Under the pieces are notes generated by a model. It saw only the letters and a program-made list of their open reading frames with translations. It did no database searches and was not told the origin of the DNA. Positions 12,606-26,500 of a stretch of DNA of 64,000 bases are shown here, one piece after another. Positions within the stretch are counted from its first letter, which is position 1. Each line of letters starts with the position of its first letter. Both the position numbers and the translations under genes were made by a program. This DNA comes from Halictus rubicundus (taxonomy: Eukaryota > Arthropoda > Insecta > Hymenoptera > Halictidae): NCBI RefSeq assembly GCF_050948215.1, contig NW_027488890.1, forward strand, positions 1 through 64,000, written 5' to 3'.

Positions 12606-15600
12606 TCTATCCTATCCTATCCTCTATCATATCCAATCCCCTATCCTATCCCCTATCCTATCCTATCCTATTTCCTATCCTATCCTCAATCCTATCCACA
12701 ATCCTATCCTTTCCTCTATTATATACTATTCTCTATCCTATCCTATCCTCTATCCTATAATATCCTCTATCCTATCCAATCCTTTATCCTATCCTATCCT
12801 CTATACTATCCTATCCTCTATCCTATAATATCATCTATCCTATCCAATCCTCAATCCTACCCCATCCTCAATCCAATTCTATACTCTAACCTATCCTATC
12901 CGCAATCCTATCCTATCCTCTATCCTATAATATCCTCCATCCTTTCCTATCCTGTATCCTATCATATCCTCTATAATACCGTATCGTCTATCATATCCTA
13001 TCCTCTATCGTCTCCTATCCTCTAACATATCCACTCCTCTATCCTATCCTCTATCCTATCCAATCCCATATCCTATCCTCTATCCTATCCTATCCTCTAT
13101 AATATCGTATACTCTATCATATTCTATCCTCTATCCTATAATATCATCTACCCTATCCTATTCTCTATCCTATCCTATCCTCTATCCTATAATATCCTCT
13201 ATCCTATCCAATCCTCTATACTATACTGTATCCTATCGACAATCCTATCCTATCCTCTATCCTATCTTATCCTGCATCCTATACTATCCCCTATAATATC
13301 GTATCCTGTATCATATCCTATCGTCTTTCCTATAATATCATCTTTCCTATCCTATTCTCTATCCTATCCTATCCTCAATCCTATCCTATCCTCTATCCTA
13401 TTCTATCCTGTAACCGATCCTATCCTCTGTAATATCGTATCCTCTGTCATATCCTATACTCTGTAATATCGTATCCTCTATCATATCCTATACTCTGTAA
13501 TATCGTATCCTCTATCATATCCTATCCTCTTTCCTATAATATCACCTTTCCTATCCTATCCTCTATCCTATCCTATCCTCTATACTATCCTATCCACTAT
13601 CCTATAATATCATCTATCCTATCCAATCCTCAACCCTATCCTATCCAATCCCCTATCCTATCCTCAATCCTATCCCATCCTCTATGCTATAATATCCTCT
13701 ATCCTATCCTATCACGTATCCTATAATATCATCTATCCTATCCTATTCCTTATCCTATCCTGTCCTATCCTCTAACGTATCCTATCCTCTATCCTATCCA
13801 ATCCTATATCGTATCCTATCCGCTATCCTATCTTATTCCTTATCATATAATATCCACTATCCTATCCAATCCTCTATAATATCGTATCCTATATCATATC
13901 CTATCCTCAATCCTATCCAATCCCCTATCCTATCCTCTATCCTATCCTATCCAATCCCCCATCCTATCCTCTATCCTATCCTATCCTCTATAATATCATA
14001 TCCTCTATCATATCCTATCCTCAATCCTATCCTATCCTCTATCCTATACGATCCCCTATCCTGTCCTATATCCTATCCAATCCCCTATCCTATCCTCTAT
14101 CCTATCCTATCCTCTAACTTATCCTATCCACTATCCTATAATATCATCTATCCTATCCTATTCCTCATCCTATCCTATCCTATCCTCTATCGTATCCTAT
14201 CCTCTATCCTATCCTATTCCTTATCCTATCCTATCCTATCCTCTATCGTATCCTATCCTCTATCCTATCCAATCCTATATCGTATCCTATCCGCTATCCT
14301 ATCCTATTCTCTATCCTATAATATCCCCTATCCTATACAATCCTCTATAATATCGTATCCTCTATCATATCCAATCCCCTATCCTATCCTCTATCCTATC
14401 CAATCACCTATCCTATCCTCTATCCTATCCTATCCTCTAACTTATCCTATCCTCTCCTATCCTATCCTCTATCCTATCCTATACTTTATCCTATCCTATC
14501 CTCTATAATATGGTATCCTCTTTCCTATCCTATCCACTATCCTATAATATCATCTATCCTATCCTATTCCTTATAGTATCCTATCCTATCCTCTATCCTC
14601 TATCCTATCCTATCCTCTATTCTCTATCCTATCCTATCCTCTATCCTATCCTATCATCTATCGTATCCTATCCTCAATCCTATCCTATCCTCTATCCTAT
14701 CCTCAACCTATACTACCAACTATAATATCGTATCATCTATCCTATCCTATTCTCTATCCTATTCAATCCTCTAACCTATACTATCCTCTATCCTATTACA
14801 TCCCCTATCCTATCCTCTATCCTATCCTTTCCTCTATCCTATCCTATCCTCTATCCTATCCCATCCCCTATCCTATCGTCTGTCCTATCCTCTATCCTAT
14901 ACTATCCTCTATACTATACTATCCTCTATCCTATCCTATTCCCTATACTATCCTATCCTATCCACTATCCTATCCTATCCTCAATCCTATCCTATTCTCT
15001 ATCCTATCCTAACCTCTATCCTATCTTATCCTCATTCCTATTCTATACTCTATCCTATCCTGTCATCTATCCTATCATGTCCTCTATCCTATCCTGTCCT
15101 CTATGCTATCCTATCCTCTATCCTATCCTAACCTCAATCCAATCCAATCCCCTATCCTATCCTCTATGCTATTCTACCTTCTATAATATCGTATCCTCTA
15201 TCATGTCCTATCCTCTTTCCTATAATATCCTCTATCCTATCCTATCCTTTTTACTATCCTATCCTCTTTCCTATCGTATCCTCTATCCTATCCTCTATCC
15301 GATCCTCTACCCTATCCTATCATCTATCCTGTCCTATCTTCTATCCAATCCTATCCTCAATCCTATCCTTTCCTCTATCCTATCCTATCCTCTATCCTAT
15401 CCCATCCTCTATCCTATCCTATCCTCTATCCTATCCTATCCTCTATCCTATCCTATCCTCTATCCTCTTCAATTACCTATCCCATCCTCTATCCCATCCT
15501 TTCCTCTATCCTATCCTATCCTCTATCCTATCCTATCCTCTATCCTATACTATCCGCAATCCTATCCTATCCTCCATCGTATCCAATCCTCTATCGTATC

Positions 15601-16911
15601 CTCTATCCTATCCTATCATCTATAGTATCCTATCCTCTATCCTATCCTCTATTCTATCATCCATCTTATATTATCCACTATCCTATCCTGTCCTCTACCC
15701 TATCCTATCATCTATCCTGTCCTATCCTCTATCCAATCCTATCCTCCATCCTGTCCTATCCTGTATCCTATCCTATCCTCTATCCTATCCTATCCTCTAT
15801 CCTATCCTATCCTCTATAATATCGTATCCTCTTTCCTATAATATCATCTATCCTAACCTATTCTCTATCCTATCCTATCCTCTATCCAATCCTAACGTCT
15901 ATCGTATCCTATCCTCTATCCTATCCAATCGCCTATCCTATCCTCTATCCCGTCCTATGCTCTATCCTATCCTATGCTCTATCCTATCCTATCCTCAATC
16001 CTATCCTATCTTCTATCCTATCCTATCCTCTATCCTATCCTATCCTCTATAATATCGTATCGTCTATCATATCCTATCCTCTTTAGTATAATATCATCTA
16101 TCCTATCCTATTCTCTATCCTATCCTATCCTCTATCCTATCCTATTCTCTATCGTATCCTGTCCTCTATCATATCCAATCCTATATCCTATCCTCTATCC
16201 TATCCTATCCTCTATTATATCCTATCCTCTATCCTATCCTATCCTGTATAATATCGCATCCTCTATCATATTCTATCCTCTTTCTTGTAATATCATCTAT
16301 CATATCCTATTCTCTATCCTATCCTATCCTCTATCCTATCCTATCGTCTATCGTATCCTATCCTCTATCCTATCCAATCCCCTATACCATCCTCTATCCT
16401 ATCATCTATCCTGTCCTCTGTCCTGTCCTATCCTCTATAATATGGTATCCTCTATCCCATCCTATCTTCTATCCTATCCTATCCTCTATCCTATCCTATC
16501 CTCTATCCTATCCTATCGTCTATCGTATCCTGTACTCTATCCTATCCAATCCCCTATCCTGTCCTCTATCCTATCCTAACCCCAATCCAATCCAATCCCC
16601 TATCCTATCCTCTATCCTATCCTATCGTCTATCGTATCCTATACTCTATCCTATCCAATCCCCTATCCTATCCTCTATAATATCGTATCCTCCATCATAT
16701 TCTATACTCTATCCTATCCTATCCTCTATCCTATCCTATCCGCTATCCTATCCTATCCTCTATCCTATCCTATCCTCTATCCAATCCTATCCACAATCCT
16801 ATCCTATCTTCTATTTTATCCTATCCTCTATCCTATCCTATCCTCTATAATATCGTATCCTCTATCATGTCCTATCCTCTTTCCTATAATATCATCCATC
16901 CTATCCTATCC
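12592..16911. repeat. Left diverged zone of array B
   Basis: Monomers here vary more from one to the next than in the core, and I could not find a long block repeated at a constant offset within the zone. Variants such as TCATTCC, TGTAACCG, TCGACAATCC and CATCTTTCC are scattered through it. The ordered cassette TATAATATCG, TATCATATTC, TATAATATCATC, TATTCTC is nevertheless present, for example near 13,110-13,170. Diverged array edges are expected where exchange-driven homogenisation is weak. The zone contains no gene, RNA or mobile element that I can support. Confidence 0.8.
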
Positions 16912-19900
16912 TCTATCCTATCCTATCCTCTATAATATCGTATCCTCTTTCCTATAATATCATCTATCCTAACCTATTCTCTATCCTATCCTATCCTCTA
17001 TCCTATCCTATCGCCTATCGTATCCTATCCTCTATCCTATCCAATCCCCTATCCTATCCTCTATCCTGTCCTATGCTGTATCCTATCCTATCCTCAATCC
17101 TATCCTATCCTCTGTCCTATCCTAACCTCAATCCAATCCAATCCCCTATCCTATCCTCTATCCTATCCTATCCTCTATAATATCGTATCCTCTATCATGT
17201 CCTATCCTCTTTCCTATAATATCATCTATCCTATCCTATCCTCTATCCTATCCTATCCTCTATAATATCGAATCCACTATCATATCCTATCCTCTTTCCT
17301 ATAATATCATCTATCCTATCCTATCCTCAATCCTATCCTATCCTCTATCCTCTCCTATTCTCTATCCTATCCAATCCTCTATAATATCGTATCCCCTATC
17401 CTATAATATCATCTCTCCTATCATATCTTCTATCCTATCCTATCCTCTATCCTATCGTATCCTCTATCCTATCCCATCCTATATCGTATCATATCCTCTA
17501 TCCTGTCCTATCCTCTATCCTATCCAATCCCCTATCCTATCCTCTATCCTCTCCTATCCTCTATCCTATCCTATCCTTTATACTATCCAATCCTCTATCG
17601 TATCCTCTATCCTATCCTAACCTCTATCCTATCCTATCCTCTACAATATCGTATCCTCTATCATATCCTATCCTCTTTCCTATAATATCATCTATCCTAT
17701 CCTATTCTCTATCCTATCCTATCCTCTATCCTATCCTATCCTCAAACCTATCCTATCCTATCCTATCCACTATCCTAACCTATCCTCAATCCTATCCTAT
17801 CCTCTATCCTATTCTGTCCTCTATCCTATCCAATCCCCTATCCTATCGTCTGTCCTATCCTCTATCCTATCCTATCCTCTATACTATACTATCCTCTATA
17901 CTATACTATCGTCTATCCTATCCTATTCCCTATACTATCCTATCCTATCCTCTATACTATACTATCCTCTATACTATCCTGTCCTCTATCCTATCCTGTC
18001 GTCTATCCTATCCTATCCTCTATCGTATCCAATCCAAAATCTTATCCTCTATCTTATACTATCCTGTATCCTATCCAATCCCCTATCCTATCCTCTATCC
18101 TATCCTATACTCTATCCTATCCTATCCTCTGTCCTATCCTATTTTCTATCCTATCCTATCCTCTGTCCTATCGTATCCTCTATCCTATCCTATCCTCTAT
18201 AATATCGTATCCTCTATCATGTCCTATCCTCTTTCCTATAATATCATCTATCCTATCCTATCCTCAATCCTATCCTCTCCTCTATCCTCTCCTATTCTCT
18301 ATCCTATCCAATCCTCTATAATATCGTATCCCCTATCCTATAATATCATCTCTCCTATCATATCTTCTATCCTATCCTATCCTCTATCCTATCGTATCCT
18401 CTATCCTATCCCATCCTATATCGTATCATATCCTCTATCCTGTCCTATCCTCTATCCTATCCAATCCCCTATCCTATCCTCTATCCTCTCCTATCCTCTA
18501 TCCTATCCTATCCTTTATACTATCCAATCCTCTATCGTATCCTCTATCCTATCCTAACCTCTATCCTATCCTATCCTCTACAATATCGTATCCTCTATCA
18601 TATCCTATCCTCTTTCCTATAATATCATCTATCCTACCCTATTCTCTATCCTATCCTATCCTCTATCCTATCCTATCCTCAAACCTATCCTATCCTATCC
18701 TATCCACTATCCTAACCTATCCTCAATCCTATCCTATCCTCTATCCTATTCTATCCTCTATCCTCTTCAATTACCTATCCTATCCTCTATCCCATCCTTT
18801 CCTCTATCCTATCCTATCCTCTATTGTATCCTATCCACTTTCCTGTCGTATCCTCTATCCTATTCTATCCTCCATCCTATCCTATCCTCTACCCTATCCT
18901 ATGCTTTATCCTATCTAATCCCCTACCATATCCTCAATCCTATCCTACCCTCAATCCTTTCCTATCCTATATCCTGCAATATCCTCTATCCTATCCTATC
19001 CTCTGTCATCTATCCTATACAACCGCCTATCCTATCCTCTATCCTATCCTATCCTCTATCCTATCCTATCCTCTATCCTATCCTATCCTCTATCCTATCC
19101 TATCCTCTATCCTATCCTATCCTCTATCCTATCCTATCCTCTATCCTATCCTATCCTCTATCCTATCCTATCCTCTATCCTATCCTATCCTCTATAATAT
19201 CGTATCCTCTTTCCTATAATATCATCTATCCTAACCTATTCTCTATCCTATCCTATCCTCTATCCTATCCTATCGCCTATCGTATCCTATCCTCTATCCT
19301 ATCCAATCCCCTATCCTATCCTCTATCCTGTCCTATGCTGTATCCTATCCTATCCTCAATCCTATCCTATCCTCTGTCCTATCCTAACCTCAATCCAATC
19401 CAATCCCCTATCCTATCCTCTATCCTATCCTATCCTCTATAATATCGTATCCTCTATCATGTCCTATCCTCTTTCCTATAATATCATCTATCCTATCCTA
19501 TCCTCTATCCTATCCTATCCTCTATAATATCGAATCCACTATCATATCCTATCCTCTTTCCTATAATATCATCTATCCTATCCTATCCTCAATCCTATCC
19601 TATCCTCTATCCTCTCCTATTCTCTATCCTATCCAATCCTCTATAATATCGTATCCCCTATCCTATAATATCATCTCTCCTATCATATCTTCTATCCTAT
19701 CCTATCCTCTATCCTATCGTATCCTCTATCCTATCCCATCCTATATCGTATCATATCCTCTATCCTGTCCTATCCTCTATCCTATCCAATCCCCTATCCT
19801 ATCCTCTATCCTCTCCTATCCTCTATCCTATCCTATCCTTTATACTATCCAATCCTCTATCGTATCCTCTATCCTATCCTAACCTCTATCCTATCCTATC

Positions 19901-20938
19901 CTCTACAATATCGTATCCTCTATCATATCCTATCCTCTTTCCTATAATATCATCTATCCTATCCTATTCTCTATCCTATCCTATCCTCTATCCTATCCTA
20001 TCCTCAAACCTATCCTATCCTATCCTATCCACTATCCTAACCTATCCTCAATCCTATCCTATCCTCTATCCTATTCTGTCCTCTATCCTATCCAATCCCC
20101 TATCCTATCGTCTGTCCTATGCTCTATCCTATCCTATCCTCTATACTATACTATCCTCTATACTATACTATCGTCTATCCTATCCTATTCCCTATACTAT
20201 CCTATCCTATCCTCTATACTATACTATCCTCTATACTATCCTGTCCTCTATCCTATCCTGTCGTCTATCCTATCCTATCCTCTATCGTATCCAATCCAAA
20301 ATCTTATCCTCTATCTTATACTATCCTGTATCCTATCCAATCCCCTATCCTATCCTCTATCCTATCCTATACTCTATCCTATCCTATCCTCTGTCCTATC
20401 CTATTTTCTATCCTATCCTATCCTCTGTCCTATCGTATCCTCTATCCTATCCTATCCTCTATAATATCGTATCCTCTATCATGTCCTATCCTCTTTCCTA
20501 TAATATCATCTATCCTATCCTATCCTCAATCCTATCCTCTCCTCTATCCTCTCCTATTCTCTATCCTATCCAATCCTCTATAATATCGTATCCCCTATCC
20601 TATAATATCATCTCTCCTATCATATCTTCTATCCTATCCTATCCTCTATCCTATCGTATCCTCTATCCTATCCCATCCTATATCGTATCATATCCTCTAT
20701 CCTGTCCTATCCTCTATCCTATCCAATCCCCTATCCTATCCTCTATCCTCTCCTATCCTCTATCCAATCCTATCCTTTATACTATCCAATCCTCTATCGT
20801 ATCCTCTATCCTATCCTAACCTCTATCCTATCCTATCCTCTACAATATCGTATCCTCTATCATATCCTATCCTCTTTCCTATAATATCATCTATCCTATC
20901 CTATTCTCTATCCTATCCTATCCTCTATCCTATCCTAT
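16912..20938. repeat. 2,262-bp duplication in array B
   Basis: About 16,912-18,676 matches 19,174-20,938 at a constant offset of 2,262 bp, which is 133 monomers plus 1 bp. Markers include GAATCCACTATCATATCC (17,270 and 19,532), the TCTCTCCTATCATATCTTC stretch, and the AATCCAAAATCTTATCC variant (18,020 and 20,290). Within each copy a smaller block recurs 937 bp apart: the GTATCCCCTATCC marker lies at 17,389 and 18,326. Nearly every base agrees between the copies, so the duplication is recent relative to monomer divergence. The second copy breaks off near 20,938. Confidence 0.83.
19028..19192. repeat. Homogeneous 17-bp run, 9 monomers
   Basis: After the marker TGTCATCTATCCTATACAAC and CGCC, one 12-bp short unit is followed by nine perfect 17-bp monomers (165 bp in total). 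The run passes directly into a TATAATATCG variant. It is the leftmost member of a series of runs that share the same left flank but hold different monomer numbers. Unlike the other members, it does not end in TACCGCC. Confidence 0.85.
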
Positions 20939-22859
20939 CGTCTATCGTACCCTATACTCTATCCTATCCAATCCCCTATCCTAACCTCAATCCAATCCAA
21001 TCCCCTATAATATCATCTATCCTATCCTATAGAATATCGAATCCACTATCATATCCTATTATCTTTCCTATAATATCATCTATCCTATCCTATCCTCAAT
21101 CCTATCCTATCCTATCCTCTATAATATCGTATCCTCTCTCCTATAATATCATCTATCCTAACCTATTCTCTATCCTATCCTATCCTCTATCCTATCCTAT
21201 CGTCTATCGTATCCTATCCTCTATCCTATCCAATCCTCTCTCCTATCCTATCCTCTATCCTATCCTATACTTTAACCTATCCTATCCTCTATAATATCGT
21301 ATCCTCTATCCTATAATATCCCCTATCCTATCCAATCCTCTATAATATCGTATCCTCTATGATGTCCTATCCTCAATCCTATCCAATCCCCTATCCTATC
21401 CTCTATCCTATCCTATCCAATCCCCCATCCTATCCTCTATCCTATCCTATCCTCTATAATATCGTATCCTCTATCCTATCCTATCCTCTATCCTATCTGA
21501 TCACCTATCCTATCCTCTATCCTATCCTATTCTCTATCCTATCCTGTCCTCTATAATATCGTATCCTCAACCCTATCCTATCCTCAAACCTATCCTATCC
21601 TCTATTCTATCCAATCCTATATCGAATCCTATCCGCTATCCTATCTTATTACTTATCCTATAATATCCCCTATCCTATCCAATCCTCTGTAATATCGTAT
21701 CCTCTATCCTACCCTATCCTCTATCGTATCCTATCCTCTATCCTATCCTATCCTCTATCCTATCCGATCCCCAATCTTATCCTCTATCCTATCCTATCCT
21801 CTATCCTATCCCACCCTCACTCCTATCCTATCCGCTATCCTATACTATCCTCAATCCTATCGTATCTTCTATCCTATCATATCCTCTATCCTATCCTATT
21901 CTCTATCCTATCCTATCCTCTATCCTATCCTATCCCCTATACTATCCTATCCACAATCCTATCCTATCCTCTATTATATGCTATACTGTATCCTATCCTA
22001 TCCTCTATAATATCGTATCCTTCATCATATCCTATCCTCTATCCTAGAAGATCATCTATCCTATCTTATTCTCTATCCTACCCGATCCTCTATCCTATCC
22101 TATCCTCTATCCTATCCCATCCTCTATCCTATACTATCCTCTATCCTATCCTATCCTCTATCCTACACTATCCTCAATCCTATCCTATCCTCCATCGTAT
22201 CCAATCCTCTATCGTATCCTCTATCCTATCCTATCCTCTATAGTATCCTATCATCTATCCTATCCTCTATCATATCGTATCCTCTATCCTATCCTATCCT
22301 TTAACCTATAATATCCTCAATCCTATCCTATCCTCTATCCTATCATACTGCCTATAATATCGTATCATCTATCCTATCCTATTCTCTATCCTATCCAATA
22401 CCCTAACATATCCTATCCTCTATCCTATCCAATCCCCTATCGTGACCTCTATCCTATCCTATCTTCTATCCTATCCCATCCAATATCCTATCCTCTATCG
22501 TATCCAATCCTCGATGGTATCCTCTATCCTATCCTATCCTCTATAGTATCCTATCCTCTATCCTCTTCAATCCTATCCTATCCTCTTCAATCCTATCCTA
22601 TCCTCAATTCTATCCTATCCTGTATCCTATCCTATCGTCTATCGTATCCTGTCCTCTATCATATCCTATCCTATATCCTATCCTCTATCCTATCCTATCC
22701 TCTATCCTATCCAATTCCGTAACCTATCCCCTATCCTATCCTATCCTCTATCCCATCCTATTCTCTATCCTATCCTATCCTCAATCCTATCCAATCCCCT
22801 ATCCTATCCTCTATAATATCGTATCCTCCATCATATTCTATCCTCTATCCTATCCTATC
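20939..22859. repeat. Second disordered zone of array B
   Basis: This zone consists of 17-bp monomers with many private variants and no clear long block repeated within it. Elements that reappear in the amplified core include GTATCCTTCATCATATCC near 22,015 and CTATTATATGCTATACTG near 21,972. It may therefore be a donor or an old relative of those core blocks. Nothing other than the satellite is present. Confidence 0.7.
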
Positions 22860-23540
22860 CTCTATCCTATCCTCTCCGCTATCCTATAATATCCTCTCTC
22901 CTATACCACCCTCTATCCAATACTCTATCCTATCCTCTATCCTATCCTATCCACTATCCTATACTATCCTCTATCCTATCCTATCCTCTATCCTATCCTA
23001 TCCTCTATCCTATCCTATCCACAATCCTATCCTATCATCTATTCTATCCTATCCTCTATAATATCGTATCCTCTATCATGTCCTATCCTCTTTCCTGTAA
23101 TATCATCTATCCGATCCTATTCTCTATCCTATCCTATCCTCTTTCCTATAATATCATCTATCCTATCCTATTCTCTATGCTATCGTATCCTATATCCTAT
23201 CCTATCGTCTATCGTATTATGTCCTCTATCGTATCCAATCCTATATCCTATCCTCTATCCTATCCTATCCTCTCTCCTATCCTACATTCTATAATATCGT
23301 ATCGTCTATCATATCCTATCCTCTTTCCTATAATATCATCTATCCTATCCTATTCTCTATCCTAACCTATTCTCTATCCTATCCTATCCTCTATCCTATC
23401 CTATCGTCTATCGTATCCTATCCTCTATCCTATCCAATCCCCTATCCTATCCTCTATCCTGTCCTATGCTCTATCCTATCCTGTCCTCAATCCTATGCTA
23501 TCTTCTATCCTATCCTATCCTCTATCCTATCCTATCCTCT
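22860..23540. repeat. Block shared with about 51,159-52,020 at a distance of 28 kb
   Basis: Bases 22,860-23,104 match 51,159-51,403 at offset 28,299. The shared markers include CTCTCCGCTATCC, TATACCACCCTC, CCAATACTCTATCC and TTTCCTGTAATATC in order. The following part, with GCTATCTTCTATCC and GTATTATGTCC, recurs near 51,554-51,870 (offset 28,073) and near 51,986 (offset 28,505). Similar sequence also occurs at about 35,920-36,170. The shared unusual variants rule out convergence from the bare monomer. Confidence 0.75.
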
Positions 23541-26500
23541 ATAATATCGTATCGTCTATCATATCCTATCCTCTTTCCTATAATATCATCTATCCTATCC
23601 TATTCTCTATGCTATCGTATTCTATATCCTATCCTATCGTCTATCGTATTATGTCCTCTATCGTATCCAATCCTATATCCTATCTTCTATCCTATCCTAT
23701 CCTCTATCCTATCCTATCCTCTGTCATCTATCCTATCCTCTATAATATCGTATCCTCTATCCTATCCTCTATCCGATCCTCTACCCTACCCTATCATCTA
23801 TCCTGTCCTTTCCTCTATCCTATCCTATCCTCTATCCTATTCTATCCTCTATCCTCTTCAATTACCTATCCTATCCTCTATCCCATCCTTTCCTCTATCC
23901 TATCCTATCCTCTATTGTATCCTATCCACTTTCCTGTCGTATCCTCTATCCTATTCTATCCTCCATCCTATCCTATCCTCTACCCTATCCTATGCTTTAT
24001 CCTATCTAATCCCCTACCATATCCTCAATCCTATCCTACCCTCAATCCTTTCCTATCCTATATCCTGCAATATCCTCTATCCTATCCTATCCTCTGTCAT
24101 CTATCCTATACAATCGCCTATCCTATCCTGTATCCTATCCTATCCTCTATCCTATCCTATCCTCTATCCTATCCTATCCTCTATCCTATCCTATCCTCTA
24201 TCCTATCCTATCCTCTATCCTATCCTATCCTCTATCCTATCCTATCCTCTATCCTATCCTATCCTCTATCCTATCCTATCCTCTATCCTATCCTATCCTC
24301 TATCCTATCCTATCCTCTATCCTATCCTATCCTCTATCCTATCCTATCCTCTATCCTATCCTATCCTCTATCCTATCCTATCCTCTATCCTATCCTATCC
24401 TCTATCCTATCCTACCGCCTATAATATCGTATCATCTATCCTATCCTATCCTCTGTCATCTATCCTATACAATCGCCTATCCTATCCTCTTTCCTATAAT
24501 ATCATCTATCCTATCCTATTCTCTATCCTATCCTATCCTCTATCCTATCGTATCCTCTATCCTATCCTATCCTCAATCCTATCCTATGCTCTATCCTATC
24601 CAATCACATATCCTATCCTCTATCCTAACCAATCCCCTATTTTATCCTCTATCTTATACTATCCTGTATCCTATCCAATCCCCTATCCTATCCTCTATCC
24701 TATCCTATACTCTATCCTATCCTATCCTCTATAATATCGAATCCACTATCATATCCTATCCTCTTCCCTATAATATCATCTATCCTATCCTATCCTCAAT
24801 CCTATCCTATCCTCTATCCTCTCCTATCCTCTATCCTATCCTATCCTCTACAATATCGTATCCTCTTTCCTATAATATCATCTATCCTATCCTATCCTCT
24901 ATCCTATCCTATCCTCTATCCTATCGTATCCTCTATCGTATCCCATCCTCTATCGTATCCTATTCTCTATGCTATCCTATCCAGTATCCTATAATATCCT
25001 CTATCCTATCCTATACTCTATCCTATCCTACCCTCTGTCCTATCCTATTTTCTATCCTATCCTATCATCTATCCTATCCTGTCCTCTATCCTATCCTGTC
25101 GTCTATCCTATCCTATCCTCTATCGTATCCAATCCAAAATCTTATCCTCTATCTTATACTATCCTGTATCCTATCCGATCCCCTATCCTATCCTCTATCC
25201 TATCCTATACTCTATCCTATCCTATTCTCTGTCCTATCCTATTTTCTATCCTATCCTATTCTCTGTCCTATCTTATTTTCTATCCTATCCTATCCTCTGT
25301 CCTATCGTATCCTCTATCCTATCCTCTATCCTATCCTGTCCTTTATACTATCCAATCCTGTATCGTATCCTGTATCCTATCCTATCCTTTATACTATCCA
25401 ATCGTCTATCGTATCCTCTATCCTTTCCCATCCTCTATCCTATCCAATCCCGTATCCTATCCTCTGTCCTATCCTCTATCGTATCCTATCCTCTACACTA
25501 TCCTATCCTCTTTCCTATCCTATCCTCAATCCTATCCTATCCTCTATCCTATCCTATCCTTTATAATATCCAATCCTCTATCGTATCCTCTACCCTATCC
25601 TATCCTGTATACTATCCTATCCTCTACAATATCGTATCCTCTGTCATATCCTATCCTCTTTCCCATAATATCTTCTATCCTATCCTATTCTCTATCGTAG
25701 CCTATCCTCTATCCTATCCAATCCCCTATGCTATCCTCTATACTATACTATCGTCTATCCTATCCTATCCCCTATACTATCCTATCCACAATCCTATCCT
25801 ATCCTCTATTATATGCTATACTGTATCCTATCCTATCCTCTATAATATCGTATCCTTCATCATATCCTATCCTCTAACTTATCCTATCCTCTATCCTATC
25901 CTATCCTCTAACTTATCCTATCCTCTCTCCTATCCTATCCTCTATCCTATCCAATCCTATATCGTATCCTATCCGCTATCCTATCCTATCCTCTATCCTA
26001 TCCTATCCCCTACCCTATCCTATTGTCTATAATATCGTATCCTCTATCATATCCTATCCTCTTTCCTATAATATCATCTATCCTATCCTATTCTCTATCC
26101 TATCCTATCCTCTATCCTATCCGATCCCCAATCTTATCCTCTCTCTATCCTATCCTATCCTCTGTCCTATCGTACCCTCAATCCTATCCTATCCGCTATC
26201 CTATACTATCCTCAATCCTATCGTATCATCTATCCTATCCTATCCTCTATCCTATCCTCTATAATATCATATCCTCTATCATATCCTATCCTCAATCCTA
26301 TCCTATCCTCTATAATATCGTATCCTCTATCCTATCAAATCACCTATCCTCTATCCTATCCTATCCTCTATCCTATCAGATCCCCTATCTTATCCTCTAT
26401 CCTATCCTATCCTCTATCCTATCCTACCCTCAATCATATCCTATCCTCTATCCTATGCAGTCCCCGATCCTATCCACTATCCTATCCTATCCAATCCCCC

